This document shows positions 16,395-26,421 of a DNA stretch of 64,000 nt, one piece after another. The position numbers and the translations under genes were made by a program. Positions within the stretch are counted from its first letter, which is position 1; every line of letters begins with the position of its first letter. The DNA is taken from positions 57,366-121,365 of the forward strand of contig NZ_PJJL01000063.1 of NCBI RefSeq assembly GCF_002929505.1. The letters are read 5' to 3'. Below the pieces are notes generated by a model. The model did not search any database and had not been told where the DNA came from. It was given only the letters and a program-made list of their open reading frames with translations. This DNA comes from Cryobacterium sp. Y57 (lineage in GTDB: Bacteria; Actinomycetota; Actinomycetes; Actinomycetales; Microbacteriaceae).

Positions 16395-19385
16395 TCATTC
16401 GATCGGGGTGTCGGCCTCGATTCGGCTGTATCCCTGATCGGTGACCGAGATGCGCAGCGTCGCCGGAATCTGCTCTTTCATTGAGTCAACGTGGCTGATC
16501 AGGCCGATCGTACGTCCGCCGGCGCGCAGGGTGTCAAGGGTGCTCATGGCAGTCTCGAGGGTCTCGCTGTCGAGCGAGCCGAAGCCCTCGTCGACGAACA
16601 GGGTATCGAGGGTGATACCACCTGCTTGCCCGGTGACCACCTCGGCTAATCCGAGCGCGAGTGAGAGAGAGGCAAGGAATGTCTCACCCCCGGATAGCGA
16701 ATGCGTTGGCCGGGCGCGACCGGTGAACTCATCTCGGATCGCCAGCCCCAGACCGGACCGAGCGCCACCCTTCGCACGCGAGTCATCGTGTTCAAGGGTG
16801 TAGCGTCCACTTGTCATCGTGCGCAGGCGCACGTTCGCCGCCACGACGATTTCTTCCAGCTGAGCGGCCAGGACATAGGTCTCCAAACGCATCCGTTTCG
16901 TGTTCGGTTCGTCGCCCTGCATGACATCGGCTAAGGCACGCACCTGTGAGTGCTGGCCTATCAGGTCAGCGGATGCCGCAAATCGTGTCGTGACTCCCTG
17001 CACGATCGCGTGCAGCTGGCCGGCACGTTCGGCGAGCGAGCTGTGCGAGCTCACAGCGTCATCGCGCGTGTTGCTCGCTGATTCGAAGGCTCGCAGGAAC
17101 GGCTCGAGATCGATCGGATCTGAGGGAAGATCGACCAGCTCAGGATCGGCCACAGCAGCCAGGGCTGCTGCACGTTGGTCGTCATAAGATCGCACGACGT
17201 TCGCCAGCTCGATGACCTGGCCCTCGTCAAGCCGCGCCCCGGACGCCATCTCCTCATCGTCGAAGTCTTCCTCCGCCAGCTGGTTCGCGAGGTCGAGAGT
17301 GGACGCATCACGGGCATCGGCGCGTTGCCGGCTGAGGTTGAGGGCGTCGTTTAGTGCGCGCGCGCAGTCCAGCTCGTGCTGCAGTGCGCGCACCTGATCC
17401 GTCACGGTATCGCTTGCACCACGCTGCGCGCCCACGCGGGCCGTGAGCAGGTCGCGCTGCCCGGATCGCTCACTGTGGGTGTCGGCCGCCATATCGCGTG
17501 CCGCACGGAGGCTCACCAGCGCGGCCGCGGCAGTGGTCTGGGACTGCCGAAGGTCGGCTTGTTCGTGCTGAAGCCCGCCGATCAGGTCGGCAGCCGTGCG
17601 CGCGGTGGCCAACCGGGCACGGGCAGCAACGCACTCGGCTCGCAGTTCGCCGACGCTGCGCTGCCCGGCCAGCGCCTGCGCCTGCCCGAGATGATTCGTC
17701 AGCGACGTCGAGGTCTCCTGGGCATCGGTCAGCTCCTGCTGGCGACCCTGCATCTGCCGGCGGGCCGTGGTGAGGTCGGCTGCGGTGACCAGCTCACCCT
17801 CCGCTGCTGCGGGAGCAGGGTGTTCGATGGCCCCGCAGACCGCACAGGGATCACCTTCGACCAGACGGCTGGCTAGTTCAGACGCCTGCCCGGCGAAGCG
17901 GCGGGTCACGAGCGCCTCGTAGTCGACGGCGGCTGCCGCGTTGTCACGACTGCGCTCCACCAGTTCTGTGCCCGCCGTGGCCAACTCCCTCAGCAGAGCC
18001 ACCACGTCTTCGGCGGCCGCAAACCCGATTTCAGCCCGGCGCAAGGCCTCAGCGGCGTCTGTCGCCCCGGCTGCAGCGAGGGTTGCCGCCGTGAGTTGCT
18101 CGCCGACGAAATCGATCTGCTGGGGCAGCTCATCGGTTCGCTGCTGGGCACGCGTCAAGCCATCGGTGTGGCCGGCGAGCGCGTCAAACAAGGCTGTGAT
18201 CTCTCGGTTCAGCGCTGGGAGCTGTTTTTCTTCCGCGAGTACCTCTGCCAGCGCTCCGAGACGTCCTACGAGGGCATCCATGATCGGACGAAGCGCCCGC
18301 TGCGAATCGCCACCGCTGTCACTCGCAGCGCTGTCACTCGCAGCGCTGTCGCCAAAAGGCAACCAAGCAGTCCTGGCCGTGGTTTCATCGGCCAGGGCTG
18401 TCTGCCATTCACGAGTCGCGGCCCGGCTCGTGCGAATATGCGGCCAGACCCGTGCCGCACGGGCCGCGCGCAGCAGCGTGCCGCGTTGCCCCTCGACCGC
18501 GGCGTGGCGGCTCTCGAGGGTGGCAAGAGCGGTGTCGGCCAGAACACGCCGAGCCTGGCGCCGCTGGGTCTCCGTTGCCGCTCTATGTTCCTCGCTTACA
18601 GCGGACAGTCGAGCAGCCGCACGGGTCGCCTCCGCCGAGGCGACGTCGACTGCGCTATTCAGGCCGGCCAGAGCAGCACGGAACCAGTCGAGGTCGGGCA
18701 CGACTGGTGCTTCGGTAAGTCGAAGCTGATGCAGGGCAGCGGTGGTCTCTTCCGCGACATCACGCTGTACGTCGGCGAGCCGGTCGTCGAGCGACTTGCG
18801 GCGCAGCACGAGCGCGGTTTCCAGTCGTTCGAACCGGGTGGTTCCGAACAGGCTGCGCAGCACGGCACGCCGTTCATCGGTTTTGGCCAGCAGAAAAAAT
18901 TGGAACCGGTTCTGGGCGAGCAGGATCACCTGGAGGAATTGGTCGGCCTTCAAGGGCAGGATCGCGCTCAGTTCCAGGCCGACGGCTTGTACCTTGGCTG
19001 CACTCGCCCGCCATTCGGTGCCGTGCAGAACATAAAGCTCAGCAGTGGCGGCTGCCGTGGTGGTTCCAGTGCCCTTCTTCTTGGCTCGCTCATACTCGGG
19101 GGTGCGCAACAGACGGTAATCACGCCCGCGCAGGCTGAAGTCGAGTTCGACAAAGGTAGGATCATCGGGCTCACAGTAGTCGCTGCGCAACGGCTGCTTT
19201 CCGTCGGGAAACCGCGGCACTTTGTCATACAGAGCGAAACAAATGGCGTCGAGGATACTGGATTTACCGGCGCCGGTTTTACCGGTGATGAGGAAGATTC
19301 CGTCAGCATCAAAGCGTTCAAAATCGACAACCTGCTCGTTCTTGAATGGTCCGAACCCGGCTAGACGCAGTCGCTTGATCTTCAT
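16395..19385 (-). CDS. sbcC: Exonuclease subunit SbcC (SMC-like ATPase)
   Basis: 996 residues with the SMC/Rad50 layout: Walker A TGKTGAGKSS (34-43), long Ala/Gln/Arg-rich coiled coils, a zinc hook GDPCAVCG near the middle, second coiled coil, then signature LSGGETFLASLSLALGLAEVV and Walker B TLFVDEGFGSLD. With SbcD it forms the nuclease complex that opens hairpins and processes DNA ends. Its start overlaps the sbcD stop by 4 bp (ATGA). Minor oddity: a 15-bp tandem duplication at 18316-18345 encodes repeated SAASD in a coil region. Confidence 0.95.
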   Translation of the reverse strand: MKIKRLRLAGFGPFKNEQVVDFERFDADGIFLITGKTGAGKSSILDAICFALYDKVPRFPDGKQPLRSDYCEPDDPTFVELDFSLRGRDYRLLRTPEYERAKKKGTGTTTAAATAELYVLHGTEWRASAAKVQAVGLELSAILPLKADQFLQVILLAQNRFQFFLLAKTDERRAVLRSLFGTTRFERLETALVLRRKSLDDRLADVQRDVAEETTAALHQLRLTEAPVVPDLDWFRAALAGLNSAVDVASAEATRAAARLSAVSEEHRAATETQRRQARRVLADTALATLESRHAAVEGQRGTLLRAARAARVWPHIRTSRAATREWQTALADETTARTAWLPFGDSAASDSAASDSGGDSQRALRPIMDALVGRLGALAEVLAEEKQLPALNREITALFDALAGHTDGLTRAQQRTDELPQQIDFVGEQLTAATLAAAGATDAAEALRRAEIGFAAAEDVVALLRELATAGTELVERSRDNAAAAVDYEALVTRRFAGQASELASRLVEGDPCAVCGAIEHPAPAAAEGELVTAADLTTARRQMQGRQQELTDAQETSTSLTNHLGQAQALAGQRSVGELRAECVAARARLATARTAADLIGGLQHEQADLRQSQTTAAAALVSLRAARDMAADTHSERSGQRDLLTARVGAQRGASDTVTDQVRALQHELDCARALNDALNLSRQRADARDASTLDLANQLAEEDFDDEEMASGARLDEGQVIELANVVRSYDDQRAAALAAVADPELVDLPSDPIDLEPFLRAFESASNTRDDAVSSHSSLAERAGQLHAIVQGVTTRFAASADLIGQHSQVRALADVMQGDEPNTKRMRLETYVLAAQLEEIVVAANVRLRTMTSGRYTLEHDDSRAKGGARSGLGLAIRDEFTGRARPTHSLSGGETFLASLSLALGLAEVVTGQAGGITLDTLFVDEGFGSLDSETLETAMSTLDTLRAGGRTIGLISHVDSMKEQIPATLRISVTDQGYSRIEADTPIE

Positions 19386-20563
19386 GCGTTCACCTCCTTC
19401 GCATTCTGTTCGTTCAGCAGTTCTGCGATCAACGCCCCTTCAAACTCGCTGGGTCCGACCCCATTGCGCACGAACGACAAAAAGCCCGCCACGATCTCGG
19501 GATCACCCGTGGCCGCGCGAATACGCTCGGCGTAGGTCGAGCCATCCGCTTCGACGGTGAACGCTGGCCGGTGCTCGAGCGCAACCGCGTGCGCAAATCG
19601 GGAGTGAAGTGCGCGCATGGCGTCAAGCGGGCGCACCCGGTCGGTGAGGATGGCTTTCACCCAATCGCCCTCGTTGTCGGCGTACGCCTCGTCAGCGAGC
19701 AGATCAGCGAGTTCACCGGTAAGAACGACGAGTCGGCGCGGAACGGGCAGGTCGACCCACTCGATCGGGCCGAGACCACCGGCCTCGAGTTCGACCAGCC
19801 AGGCACCGCGCGCCTTGCCGACCTCGGCGAAGGAGTAGTGCAGCGGCGCCCCGGAGTAGCGCACCCGCTCGGTCAGAGTGGCCCGCCCGTGGATGTGGCC
19901 GAGGGCGACGTAGTCGCACCCGTCGAAAACCTGAAGCGGTACGACGTCGAGTCCGCCGGCGGTGATGTCGCGCTCTACATCGCTCGACTCGGTGGCCGGG
20001 GCGACGCCGGCCGCAAAGCAGTGCGAGAGTACGACGCTGCGGCCGCCGCACTCAGTAAGGCGGCGCAGTGCCAGGTCATCGCGAATCCGCGTCATGGCGA
20101 AATCGAGAACCTGTTCGTGTGTTTTCAGCGATGCACCCGGGTGCAGGTGGCGAATGAGTGCGGGCTCGAGATACGGGATGCCATAAAAATGCACTGGGCC
20201 ATACTCGTCAGTGATGGTGATGGGTGAGGCGTATTGATCGGGCCGGGTCACAACGTGAATGCCGGCCAGTGCCGCCCACTCCGACTGGAAGCCGAGCCGA
20301 GTCGCCGAATCATGATTGCCGCTCGTCATCACAACGCACGCCCCGGCCTCCTTCACCCGCCGCAACGTGTCGGTCAGCAGTGCATAGCTCTCTTTGGAGG
20401 GCATCGCGGAATCGAACACATCCCCCGCCACCGCCACCACGTCGACAGCGCGTTCTGCCACCACCGCAACGAGGGCATCCAGAACGAATCCCAGGTGCTC
20501 GAGCGTGGAATGGGTATGGAAGGTGCGCCCGATATGCCAGTCCGAGGTGTGCAGGATCTTCAT
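19382..20563 (-). CDS. sbcD: Exonuclease subunit SbcD (Mre11-like phosphoesterase)
   Basis: 393 residues from ATG 20563, chosen because the protein then begins with the invariant MKILHTSDWHIG; an upstream in-frame extension is not conserved. Metallophosphoesterase motifs: D8-x-H10, GDVFD near residue 50, SGNHDS near 88, and a later VLSHCF and GHIHGR. It is the nuclease subunit of SbcCD, acting on double-strand ends and hairpins. It is the first gene of the two-gene operon and is divergent from the fructose PTS locus. Confidence 0.95.
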   Translation of the reverse strand: MKILHTSDWHIGRTFHTHSTLEHLGFVLDALVAVVAERAVDVVAVAGDVFDSAMPSKESYALLTDTLRRVKEAGACVVMTSGNHDSATRLGFQSEWAALAGIHVVTRPDQYASPITITDEYGPVHFYGIPYLEPALIRHLHPGASLKTHEQVLDFAMTRIRDDLALRRLTECGGRSVVLSHCFAAGVAPATESSDVERDITAGGLDVVPLQVFDGCDYVALGHIHGRATLTERVRYSGAPLHYSFAEVGKARGAWLVELEAGGLGPIEWVDLPVPRRLVVLTGELADLLADEAYADNEGDWVKAILTDRVRPLDAMRALHSRFAHAVALEHRPAFTVEADGSTYAERIRAATGDPEIVAGFLSFVRNGVGPSEFEGALIAELLNEQNAKEVNA

Positions 20564-20678
20564 GCTATGTACGCTACCGGGGCCCACCGACAGCGCCGAC
20601 CGGCGGAATCCGCTGGGCGCTGCTCGCGCCCAGTCGGCCCTGCAGCCCACAGACGATTCTTTGTTTTTCTTCTTTTTT

Positions 20679-20708
20679 TTGACAAACAGAAATAAACGCA
20701 GGTAAAGT
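20679..20708 (+). promoter_or_regulatory. Putative sigma70-type promoter of the fructose locus
   Basis: TTGACA at 20679-20684 and TAAAGT at 20703-20708, spaced 18 bp, about 50 bp before the regulator's GTG. The spacer and following bases contain A-rich near-repeats (AAACAGAAATAAAC, then TGAAACCAAA), plausible half-sites for the DeoR-type regulator encoded by the first gene. The elements are seen in sequence; the regulator-site link is inference. Confidence 0.5.
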
Positions 20709-20757
20709 CAATGAAACCAAATTCGTGACTTCGTCACTCATCGTCGAGGAGGCTTTC

Positions 20758-21546
20758 GTGTTCGCCGAAGAACGTCAACTCTTAATCGCCGCTCTCGTGG
20801 CAACCGAGGGGCGAGTCTCCGTGACCGACCTCGCAGCGCGGTTCGCCATCACCGCCGAGACCGTGCGGCGCGACCTCGACACCCTTGAGGCCGCCCGACA
20901 ATTACGTCGCGTGCATGGCGGCGCCGTGGCCATCGATCGCCTGAGCCTGTCGGAGCCGAGCCTCGATGAACGCCAGACGCAGCGCCTCGACCAGAAGTCC
21001 CGCATTGCCGACACCGCGATGCGCATGATCCCCACCAGCCGCACCGGGTCGATCCTGCTCGACGCCGGCAGCACCACCGAGCGCCTCGCTGATCGTCTGG
21101 GCAGCTTCACGCCCGCGGTTGCCGGTGATCAGCTGCTCGTGGTCACAAATGCGGTGCCGATCGCCGGCAAACTCTCCCGCAACGAGGCGATCCAACTACA
21201 CATACTCGGTGGCCTCGTACGCGGATTAACCCGTGCCATCGTCGGTGCCGGCACCGTGGCGCAGCTCGCGGCGCTGCGTCCCGATATCGCCTTCATCGGC
21301 ACCAACGGCATCAGCGCAACCTTCGGCCTGAGCACCCCGGACTCGGTCGAAGCGGCCGTCAAATCGGCCATCGTGCGGTCGGCCCGCCGCGTCGTCGTGC
21401 TCGCCGACTCCAGCAAACTCGACCACGAGACGTTGGTCTGCTTTGCCGAGCTCGCAGCGATCGATACCCTGGTAACGGATGCTGCGCCATCTGCTGACCT
21501 TGCCGCCGCACTCGCCGCAGCCGACGTCGATGTGGTGATCGCATGA
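20758..21546 (+). CDS. fruR: DeoR-family transcriptional regulator of fructose PTS genes
   Basis: 262 residues from GTG 20758, which has a perfect GAGGAGG ribosome-binding site at 20746-20752; an earlier in-frame start would cover that site. The N-terminal DeoR winged HTH (FAEERQLLIAALVATEGRVSVTDLAARFAITAETVRRDLDTLE ... RRVHGGA) is followed by a sugar-isomerase-like effector domain (DAGSTTERLADRL, LGGLVRG, GTNGISATFGLSTPD). It overlaps fruK by 4 bp. By position it should repress the fru operon and respond to a phosphorylated fructose intermediate. Confidence 0.9.
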   Translation: MFAEERQLLIAALVATEGRVSVTDLAARFAITAETVRRDLDTLEAARQLRRVHGGAVAIDRLSLSEPSLDERQTQRLDQKSRIADTAMRMIPTSRTGSILLDAGSTTERLADRLGSFTPAVAGDQLLVVTNAVPIAGKLSRNEAIQLHILGGLVRGLTRAIVGAGTVAQLAALRPDIAFIGTNGISATFGLSTPDSVEAAVKSAIVRSARRVVVLADSSKLDHETLVCFAELAAIDTLVTDAAPSADLAAALAAADVDVVIA

Positions 21547-22544
21547 TCGTCACCCTGACCCCCAACCCGAGCCTCGACCGCACCATCGAGCTGGCCGGCC
21601 CGCTCGAGCGCGGCGAGGTGCAGCGAGCGGTCGCCGCGCACGGCGAACCCGGCGGCAAAGGCGTCAACATCTGCCGCGCCCTCGAAGCGAGCGGTATCAG
21701 AAGCCTCGCCATCCTGCCGGGCGACCCCGACGACCCGGTGCTGCTCGCCCTGACCAGCCACCGGATCCCGCACCTCGGCCTGCCGATCGGCCTGCCGCTT
21801 CGCAGCAACGTTGCGATCACCGAACCCGACGGCACCACGACAAAGCTCAACGAACCCGGCCCGAGGCTGAGCCCGGAGCAGCAGCGTGCACTCATCGACC
21901 TGGTGCTGGAGCAGGCGGTCGGCGCGAGCTGGCTTGTACTGGCCGGGTCGGTTCCACCCGGCGTGCCCGACGATTTCTACGCCCAGATCATTCGTGAGCT
22001 GCGCGCTCGGCTCGGCAGTGACGCACCGAAGGTCGCCGTGGATTCCTCGGGCGGCCCACTCGCTGCAGCCGCACTGGCTCACCCCGATCTGCTCAAGCCC
22101 AACGCTGAGGAACTCGCCGAGCTCAGCGGACTCTTCGACGGCGACACGCTTGAGGCGAACCCCGCGCGAGTGGTCGATGTGGCTCGCGTGCTCATCGCAG
22201 GCGGTGTCGGTGCCGTGCTCGCGACCCTCGGAGCGAAGGGTGCCGTACTCGTCACCGCCGAGGGCAGCTGGCTTGCTACCACTCCCCCGATGCGCGCCGT
22301 CAGCACCGTTGGCGCCGGAGACTCCGCCCTGGCCGGCTACCTGCTTCAGAGCAATCTCGGCGCGAGTGCCCCCGTCTGCCTGCGCCAGGCCACCGCCCAC
22401 GGCGCCGCTGCAGCCTCCCTACCCGGTTCCACTGTTCCTGCCCTGCACCAAACCAACCCCAGCGCCGTCACCGTGACGGACCTTGCCCCAGCACCGGCCC
22501 CTCGGCTGGTACTGGCCACACATCCAAAGGAGGATGACCAGTGA
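21543..22544 (+). CDS. fruK: 1-phosphofructokinase
   Basis: 333 residues of the PfkB ribokinase family: N-terminal MIVTLTPNPSLDRTIEL, the substrate motif GGKGVNICRAL, and the C-terminal STVGAGDSALAGYL with the catalytic Asp of GAGD. It phosphorylates fructose-1-phosphate, the product of the adjacent PTS transporter, to fructose-1,6-bisphosphate. Overlaps of 4 bp on both sides (with the regulator and with the EII gene) show a translationally coupled operon. Confidence 0.93.
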   Translation: MIVTLTPNPSLDRTIELAGPLERGEVQRAVAAHGEPGGKGVNICRALEASGIRSLAILPGDPDDPVLLALTSHRIPHLGLPIGLPLRSNVAITEPDGTTTKLNEPGPRLSPEQQRALIDLVLEQAVGASWLVLAGSVPPGVPDDFYAQIIRELRARLGSDAPKVAVDSSGGPLAAAALAHPDLLKPNAEELAELSGLFDGDTLEANPARVVDVARVLIAGGVGAVLATLGAKGAVLVTAEGSWLATTPPMRAVSTVGAGDSALAGYLLQSNLGASAPVCLRQATAHGAAAASLPGSTVPALHQTNPSAVTVTDLAPAPAPRLVLATHPKEDDQ

Positions 22545-24547
22545 GTGCACTGATTACCCCGGAGCTCGTTGCTCTGGACACCCATCTCGGTTCCGAGCCG
22601 AAGGACGTCATTCGGCACCTGGCCGAGCTCGTCGTCGCGTCGGGTCGGGCCACGGAAATCGAGGCTCTGTACGCGGATGCCCTCGCCCGCGAGGCAAAGA
22701 CCGCCACCGGCATCCCGGGGGGCCTCGCTATTCCGCACTGCCGCTCCACCGCCGTGCTGGAACCCACGCTCGCGCTCGCCCGCCTGTCGACCCCGGTCGA
22801 TTTCGGCTCGAAAGACGGACCGGCCGACCTCGTTTTTCTTATTGCCGCGCCCGACGGGGCCGACCAGGAGCACCTGAAGATTTTGGCCAAGCTCGCCCGG
22901 TCGCTCATGAAGAAGGACTTCACCGCCGCGCTGCGCGATGCATCGAACACGCAGCAGATCGTCGAACTCGTCAACAACGTCGTCGCCCCGGTGGCCGTAG
23001 CGGCCGGCGCCCACGCTGCCGGTGACAGTGCGAACACCGGTACCGGTCCAGCACGGACCGGTATGAAGCGAATTGTCGCCGTCACCGCCTGCCCGACCGG
23101 CATCGCGCACACCTACATGGCCGCCGACTCCCTGGTTGCCGCGGCCAAAGCGGCTGGAGTCGACCTCCAGGTGGAAACCCAGGGGTCAGCCGGCCTCACC
23201 CCGCTCGACCCTGCGGTCATCGCTGCGGCCGACGCCGTTATCTTCGCCGTCGACGTCGACGTGCGCGGCCGGGAACGCTTCGCTGGCAAGCCCGTCATCA
23301 ACGCCCCGGTCAAGCGCGGCATCGATGAACCCGGCCGGTTGATCGAAGAGGCCCTCGCTGCTGCCCGCAATCCCAATGCCCGTCGGGTCAGCGGAACCGT
23401 TGACCAGAATGACGCGACGGAGAAGAGCGAGCACCTGGGCCAGAAGCTCAAGCGCGCGCTGCTCACCGGTGTCAGCTACATGATTCCCTTCGTCGCCGGC
23501 GGAGGCCTGCTCATCGCCCTCGGCTTTTTGCTCGGCGGCTATGCGATCACGGATGTAGCCGACCAGGTCGTGCTGAACAATAGCCTCTTCAATCTGCCCG
23601 AAGGCGGCATGCTTACCTACCTCGGAGCGGTCTTCTTCAAGATCGGCGCCCTGTCGATGGGCTTCCTGGTTCCTGCGCTGGCCGGCTACATCTCCTTCGC
23701 CATCGCCGACCGTCCTGGTATCGCCCCGGGCTTCGTCGCCGGCTCCGTCGCCGGTTTCATGGGCGCCGGGTTCCTCGGCGGCATTGTCGGCGGCCTGCTC
23801 GCCGGCGTCGTAGCCGCGAGCTTCGCCAAGCTCAACGTTCCGCGCTGGCTGCGCAGTCTGATGCCCGTTGTGATCATTCCCCTCATCGCGTCGATCGTCG
23901 CCTCCGGTTTGATGTTCATCGTTCTCGGCGGGCCCATCGCGCTACTCACCGTGGGACTGGGCAACTGGCTGAACGGCATGACCGGAGCATCCGCTGTGAT
24001 TCTCGGTGTCATCCTGGGCCTCATGATGGCCTTCGACCTCGGTGGCCCGGTCAACAAGGTCGCCTACGCCTTTGCCGTCGCCGGCCTCGGAGCGGCAACC
24101 CTCGCCAACCAGGCGCCGTGGCAGATCATGGCCGCGGTCATGGCCGCCGGCATGGTGCCGCCGCTCGCGATGGCCCTCGCCACCGTTCTCGACAAGAAGC
24201 TGTTCAGCGTTTCTGAGCGCGAGAACGGCAAGGCGGCCTGGCTGCTCGGTGCCTCGTTCATCTCCGAAGGCGCCATTCCGTTCGCCGCCGCCGACGTCTT
24301 CCGCGTGATTCCGGCCGCCATGCTCGGCGCCGCCGTCACCGGTGGCCTGTCGATGGCCTGGAACATCACGAGCAAGGCGCCGCACGGTGGAGTATTCGTG
24401 TTCTTCGCCATCGACAACTTCCTGCTGTTCCTGCTCGCCGTTGCGATCGGTACTGTTGTATCGGCGTTTGCCGTTGTCGGGCTCAAGCGTTACGCGGTGC
24501 GGAAGCGCGCGGTCGACGCCCCGGAAGCCGTTCTCGTGAACGCGTAA
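22541..24547 (+). CDS. fruA: PTS fructose transporter EIIABC
   Basis: 668 residues from GTG 22541. Domain order is IIA (1-150, phospho-His H66 in GIPGGLAIPHCRST), IIB (175-270, phospho-Cys C184 in VTACPTGIAHTYMAA) and membrane IIC (from about 300, GVSYMIPFVAGGGLLIALGF, with about nine helices and FISEGAIPFAAAD). The triple fusion is usual for actinobacterial FruA. It takes phosphate from HPr and imports fructose as fructose-1-phosphate, which FruK then uses. Upstream AAAGGAGGATG-like sequence gives a strong ribosome-binding site. Confidence 0.95.
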   Translation: MSALITPELVALDTHLGSEPKDVIRHLAELVVASGRATEIEALYADALAREAKTATGIPGGLAIPHCRSTAVLEPTLALARLSTPVDFGSKDGPADLVFLIAAPDGADQEHLKILAKLARSLMKKDFTAALRDASNTQQIVELVNNVVAPVAVAAGAHAAGDSANTGTGPARTGMKRIVAVTACPTGIAHTYMAADSLVAAAKAAGVDLQVETQGSAGLTPLDPAVIAAADAVIFAVDVDVRGRERFAGKPVINAPVKRGIDEPGRLIEEALAAARNPNARRVSGTVDQNDATEKSEHLGQKLKRALLTGVSYMIPFVAGGGLLIALGFLLGGYAITDVADQVVLNNSLFNLPEGGMLTYLGAVFFKIGALSMGFLVPALAGYISFAIADRPGIAPGFVAGSVAGFMGAGFLGGIVGGLLAGVVAASFAKLNVPRWLRSLMPVVIIPLIASIVASGLMFIVLGGPIALLTVGLGNWLNGMTGASAVILGVILGLMMAFDLGGPVNKVAYAFAVAGLGAATLANQAPWQIMAAVMAAGMVPPLAMALATVLDKKLFSVSERENGKAAWLLGASFISEGAIPFAAADVFRVIPAAMLGAAVTGGLSMAWNITSKAPHGGVFVFFAIDNFLLFLLAVAIGTVVSAFAVVGLKRYAVRKRAVDAPEAVLVNA

Positions 24548-24622
24548 CCCGACAAGCATCAGACATGCGCGCGGAACGACACGCAGTACAGTGACGCCAG
24601 CCGCCCGCTGGGGAGAAAAGGA

Positions 24623-26365
24623 ATGAGGACGATCGTGCAGACGCTTCCAGGCAGTGCCAGTACAGACCAGTCCGAAACCGGCCGCACCTTCGCTGGAGCC
24701 GGAGTCAGCCCCGGACGCATCATCGGCTCCATTTTGTTGATGCCCCAGGCCGTGCGCGAACCCGCTGTGGGCGAGCGGCTGGCCGCGGAAACGTCGTCGG
24801 AGGAAGCATCCACCGCTCTGCGTACCGCCGCGAAGGCCGTGCAGTCCAATCTCACCGCCCGCTCGGTCGGCGCCTCCGGCGCCGGCCGGGAGGTGCTGGA
24901 GGCGACAGCTCTGATGGCGAATGATCCGATGCTGGTCAAGGCTGCCATCAAGCTCATTACCAACGGGGCTTCGCCGGAGCGGGCCATTTGGGACGCCGCT
25001 GCCTCGGTGGCCGAGATGCTGCACAACCTCGGAGGCTACATGGCCGAGCGGGCGACCGACGTTCTTGATGTGCGCGGGCGCATCGTCGCTGAACTACGCG
25101 GCGTTCCGGCCCCTGGCATTCCCTATTCTGACACCCCGTTCATTTTGATCGCCGAGGACCTTGCACCGGCCGACACCGCCACCCTCGACCCGGCGAAGGT
25201 GATCGCGCTCGTCACGTCGAGCGGCGGACCGCAGTCCCATACCGCTATCATCGCCCGTGCTCTCGGGCTGCCCGCGGTGGTCGCCGCTGTCGGGGTCGAC
25301 GCTCTCGCCGATGGCACCCGTATCTTCGTCGACGGGGCTGCCGGCACCATTCTGGTCGACCCCGGCGCCGACGAGGTCGCCCTCGCCAAAGCTTGGGAGA
25401 CCGCCGCCGCCGCCCTAGCCGTGTTCGACGGCACCGGGCGGCTGCACGACGGTCACCTGGTGCCCCTGCTCTCCAATGTCGGCGGCTCGAAGGATGCGGT
25501 CAAGGCCGCGGCAGCCGGCGCCGAGGGCGTTGGCCTGCTGCGCACCGAGTTCTGTTTTCTGGAACGCGACACCGAGCCGTCCATCGCTGAACAGGTGGAG
25601 GCTTACCGCGGGGTGTTCGACGCTTTTCCCGGTAAGAAGGTCGTCGTGCGCACCCTCGATGCCGGCGCCGACAAGCCATTACCGTTTCTGACCGATGCCT
25701 CCGAGCCGAACCCGGCGCTCGGTGTGCGCGGTTACCGCACCGATTTAACGTCTCCTGGGGTGCTCAAGCGTCAGCTTGAAGCCATCGCGCTGGCGGCTGA
25801 GGGAACCGAAGCCGAGGTCTGGGTGATGGCCCCGATGATCTCCACAGCGGAAGAAGCCGAGCACTTCGCCGCACTCTGCGCAGCCGCTGGCCTCGCGACA
25901 CCCGGCGTTATGGTCGAAGTGCCCTCGGCCGCGCTGACCGCCGCGAGCATTCTCGAGCACGTCGATTTCGTGAGCCTCGGCACCAACGACCTCACCCAAT
26001 ATGCCATGGCCGCCGACCGCCAGCTCGGCCCGCTCGCCGCTCTCAACACGCCGTGGCAGCCGGCCGTTCTCCAGCTGATTCGTCTCACCGTGAACGGCTC
26101 GCGTGACGAAGGGCACGACAAACCGGTCGGTGTCTGCGGCGAGGCCGCAGCCGATCCCGCCCTGGCAGTCGTACTCGTTGGACTCGGTGTGGCCACACTG
26201 TCGATGACCGCGCGGGCACTATCGTCCGTCGCCGCGGTACTCGCGAGTGTGACTCTCCCCGAGGCACAGCAGCTCGCCAAGCTGGCGTTGACGGCGCACT
26301 CGGCAACGGACGCGCGTCGTTTGGTTCGCGAGAAACTACCCATACTCAATACGCTGGGTCTCTAA
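24623..26365 (+). CDS. ptsI: PTS enzyme I (phosphoenolpyruvate-protein phosphotransferase)
   Basis: 580 residues. The phospho-His is H206 in GGPQSHTAIIARALGLPAVV. The C-terminal PEP-binding barrel shows LLRTEFCFLERD, VVRTLDAGADKPLPFL, NPALGVRGYR, MAPMIST, MVEVPSAAL and SLGTNDLTQYAMAADR, and the catalytic Cys region GVCGEAAADP. It transfers phosphate from PEP to HPr. It lies 75 bp after fruA with its own GGAGAAAAGGA site, so it may be co-transcribed with the fru genes. Confidence 0.95.
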   Translation: MRTIVQTLPGSASTDQSETGRTFAGAGVSPGRIIGSILLMPQAVREPAVGERLAAETSSEEASTALRTAAKAVQSNLTARSVGASGAGREVLEATALMANDPMLVKAAIKLITNGASPERAIWDAAASVAEMLHNLGGYMAERATDVLDVRGRIVAELRGVPAPGIPYSDTPFILIAEDLAPADTATLDPAKVIALVTSSGGPQSHTAIIARALGLPAVVAAVGVDALADGTRIFVDGAAGTILVDPGADEVALAKAWETAAAALAVFDGTGRLHDGHLVPLLSNVGGSKDAVKAAAAGAEGVGLLRTEFCFLERDTEPSIAEQVEAYRGVFDAFPGKKVVVRTLDAGADKPLPFLTDASEPNPALGVRGYRTDLTSPGVLKRQLEAIALAAEGTEAEVWVMAPMISTAEEAEHFAALCAAAGLATPGVMVEVPSAALTAASILEHVDFVSLGTNDLTQYAMAADRQLGPLAALNTPWQPAVLQLIRLTVNGSRDEGHDKPVGVCGEAAADPALAVVLVGLGVATLSMTARALSSVAAVLASVTLPEAQQLAKLALTAHSATDARRLVREKLPILNTLGL

Positions 26366-26421
26366 CCCGTCGAACCCTTTTCATCCCGCCGACTTTTCAC
26401 ACGCCAACTCAGGAGAATCCC

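Noticed and set aside
18316..18345. 15-bp tandem duplication in sbcC as a sign of frameshift or pseudogene
   Set aside because: The unit is a multiple of three and falls in a coiled-coil linker; the frame and all ATPase motifs remain intact.
18096..19364. 422-codon plus-strand open frame
   Set aside because: Antisense to the SbcC Walker A half; low-complexity composition and no motif.
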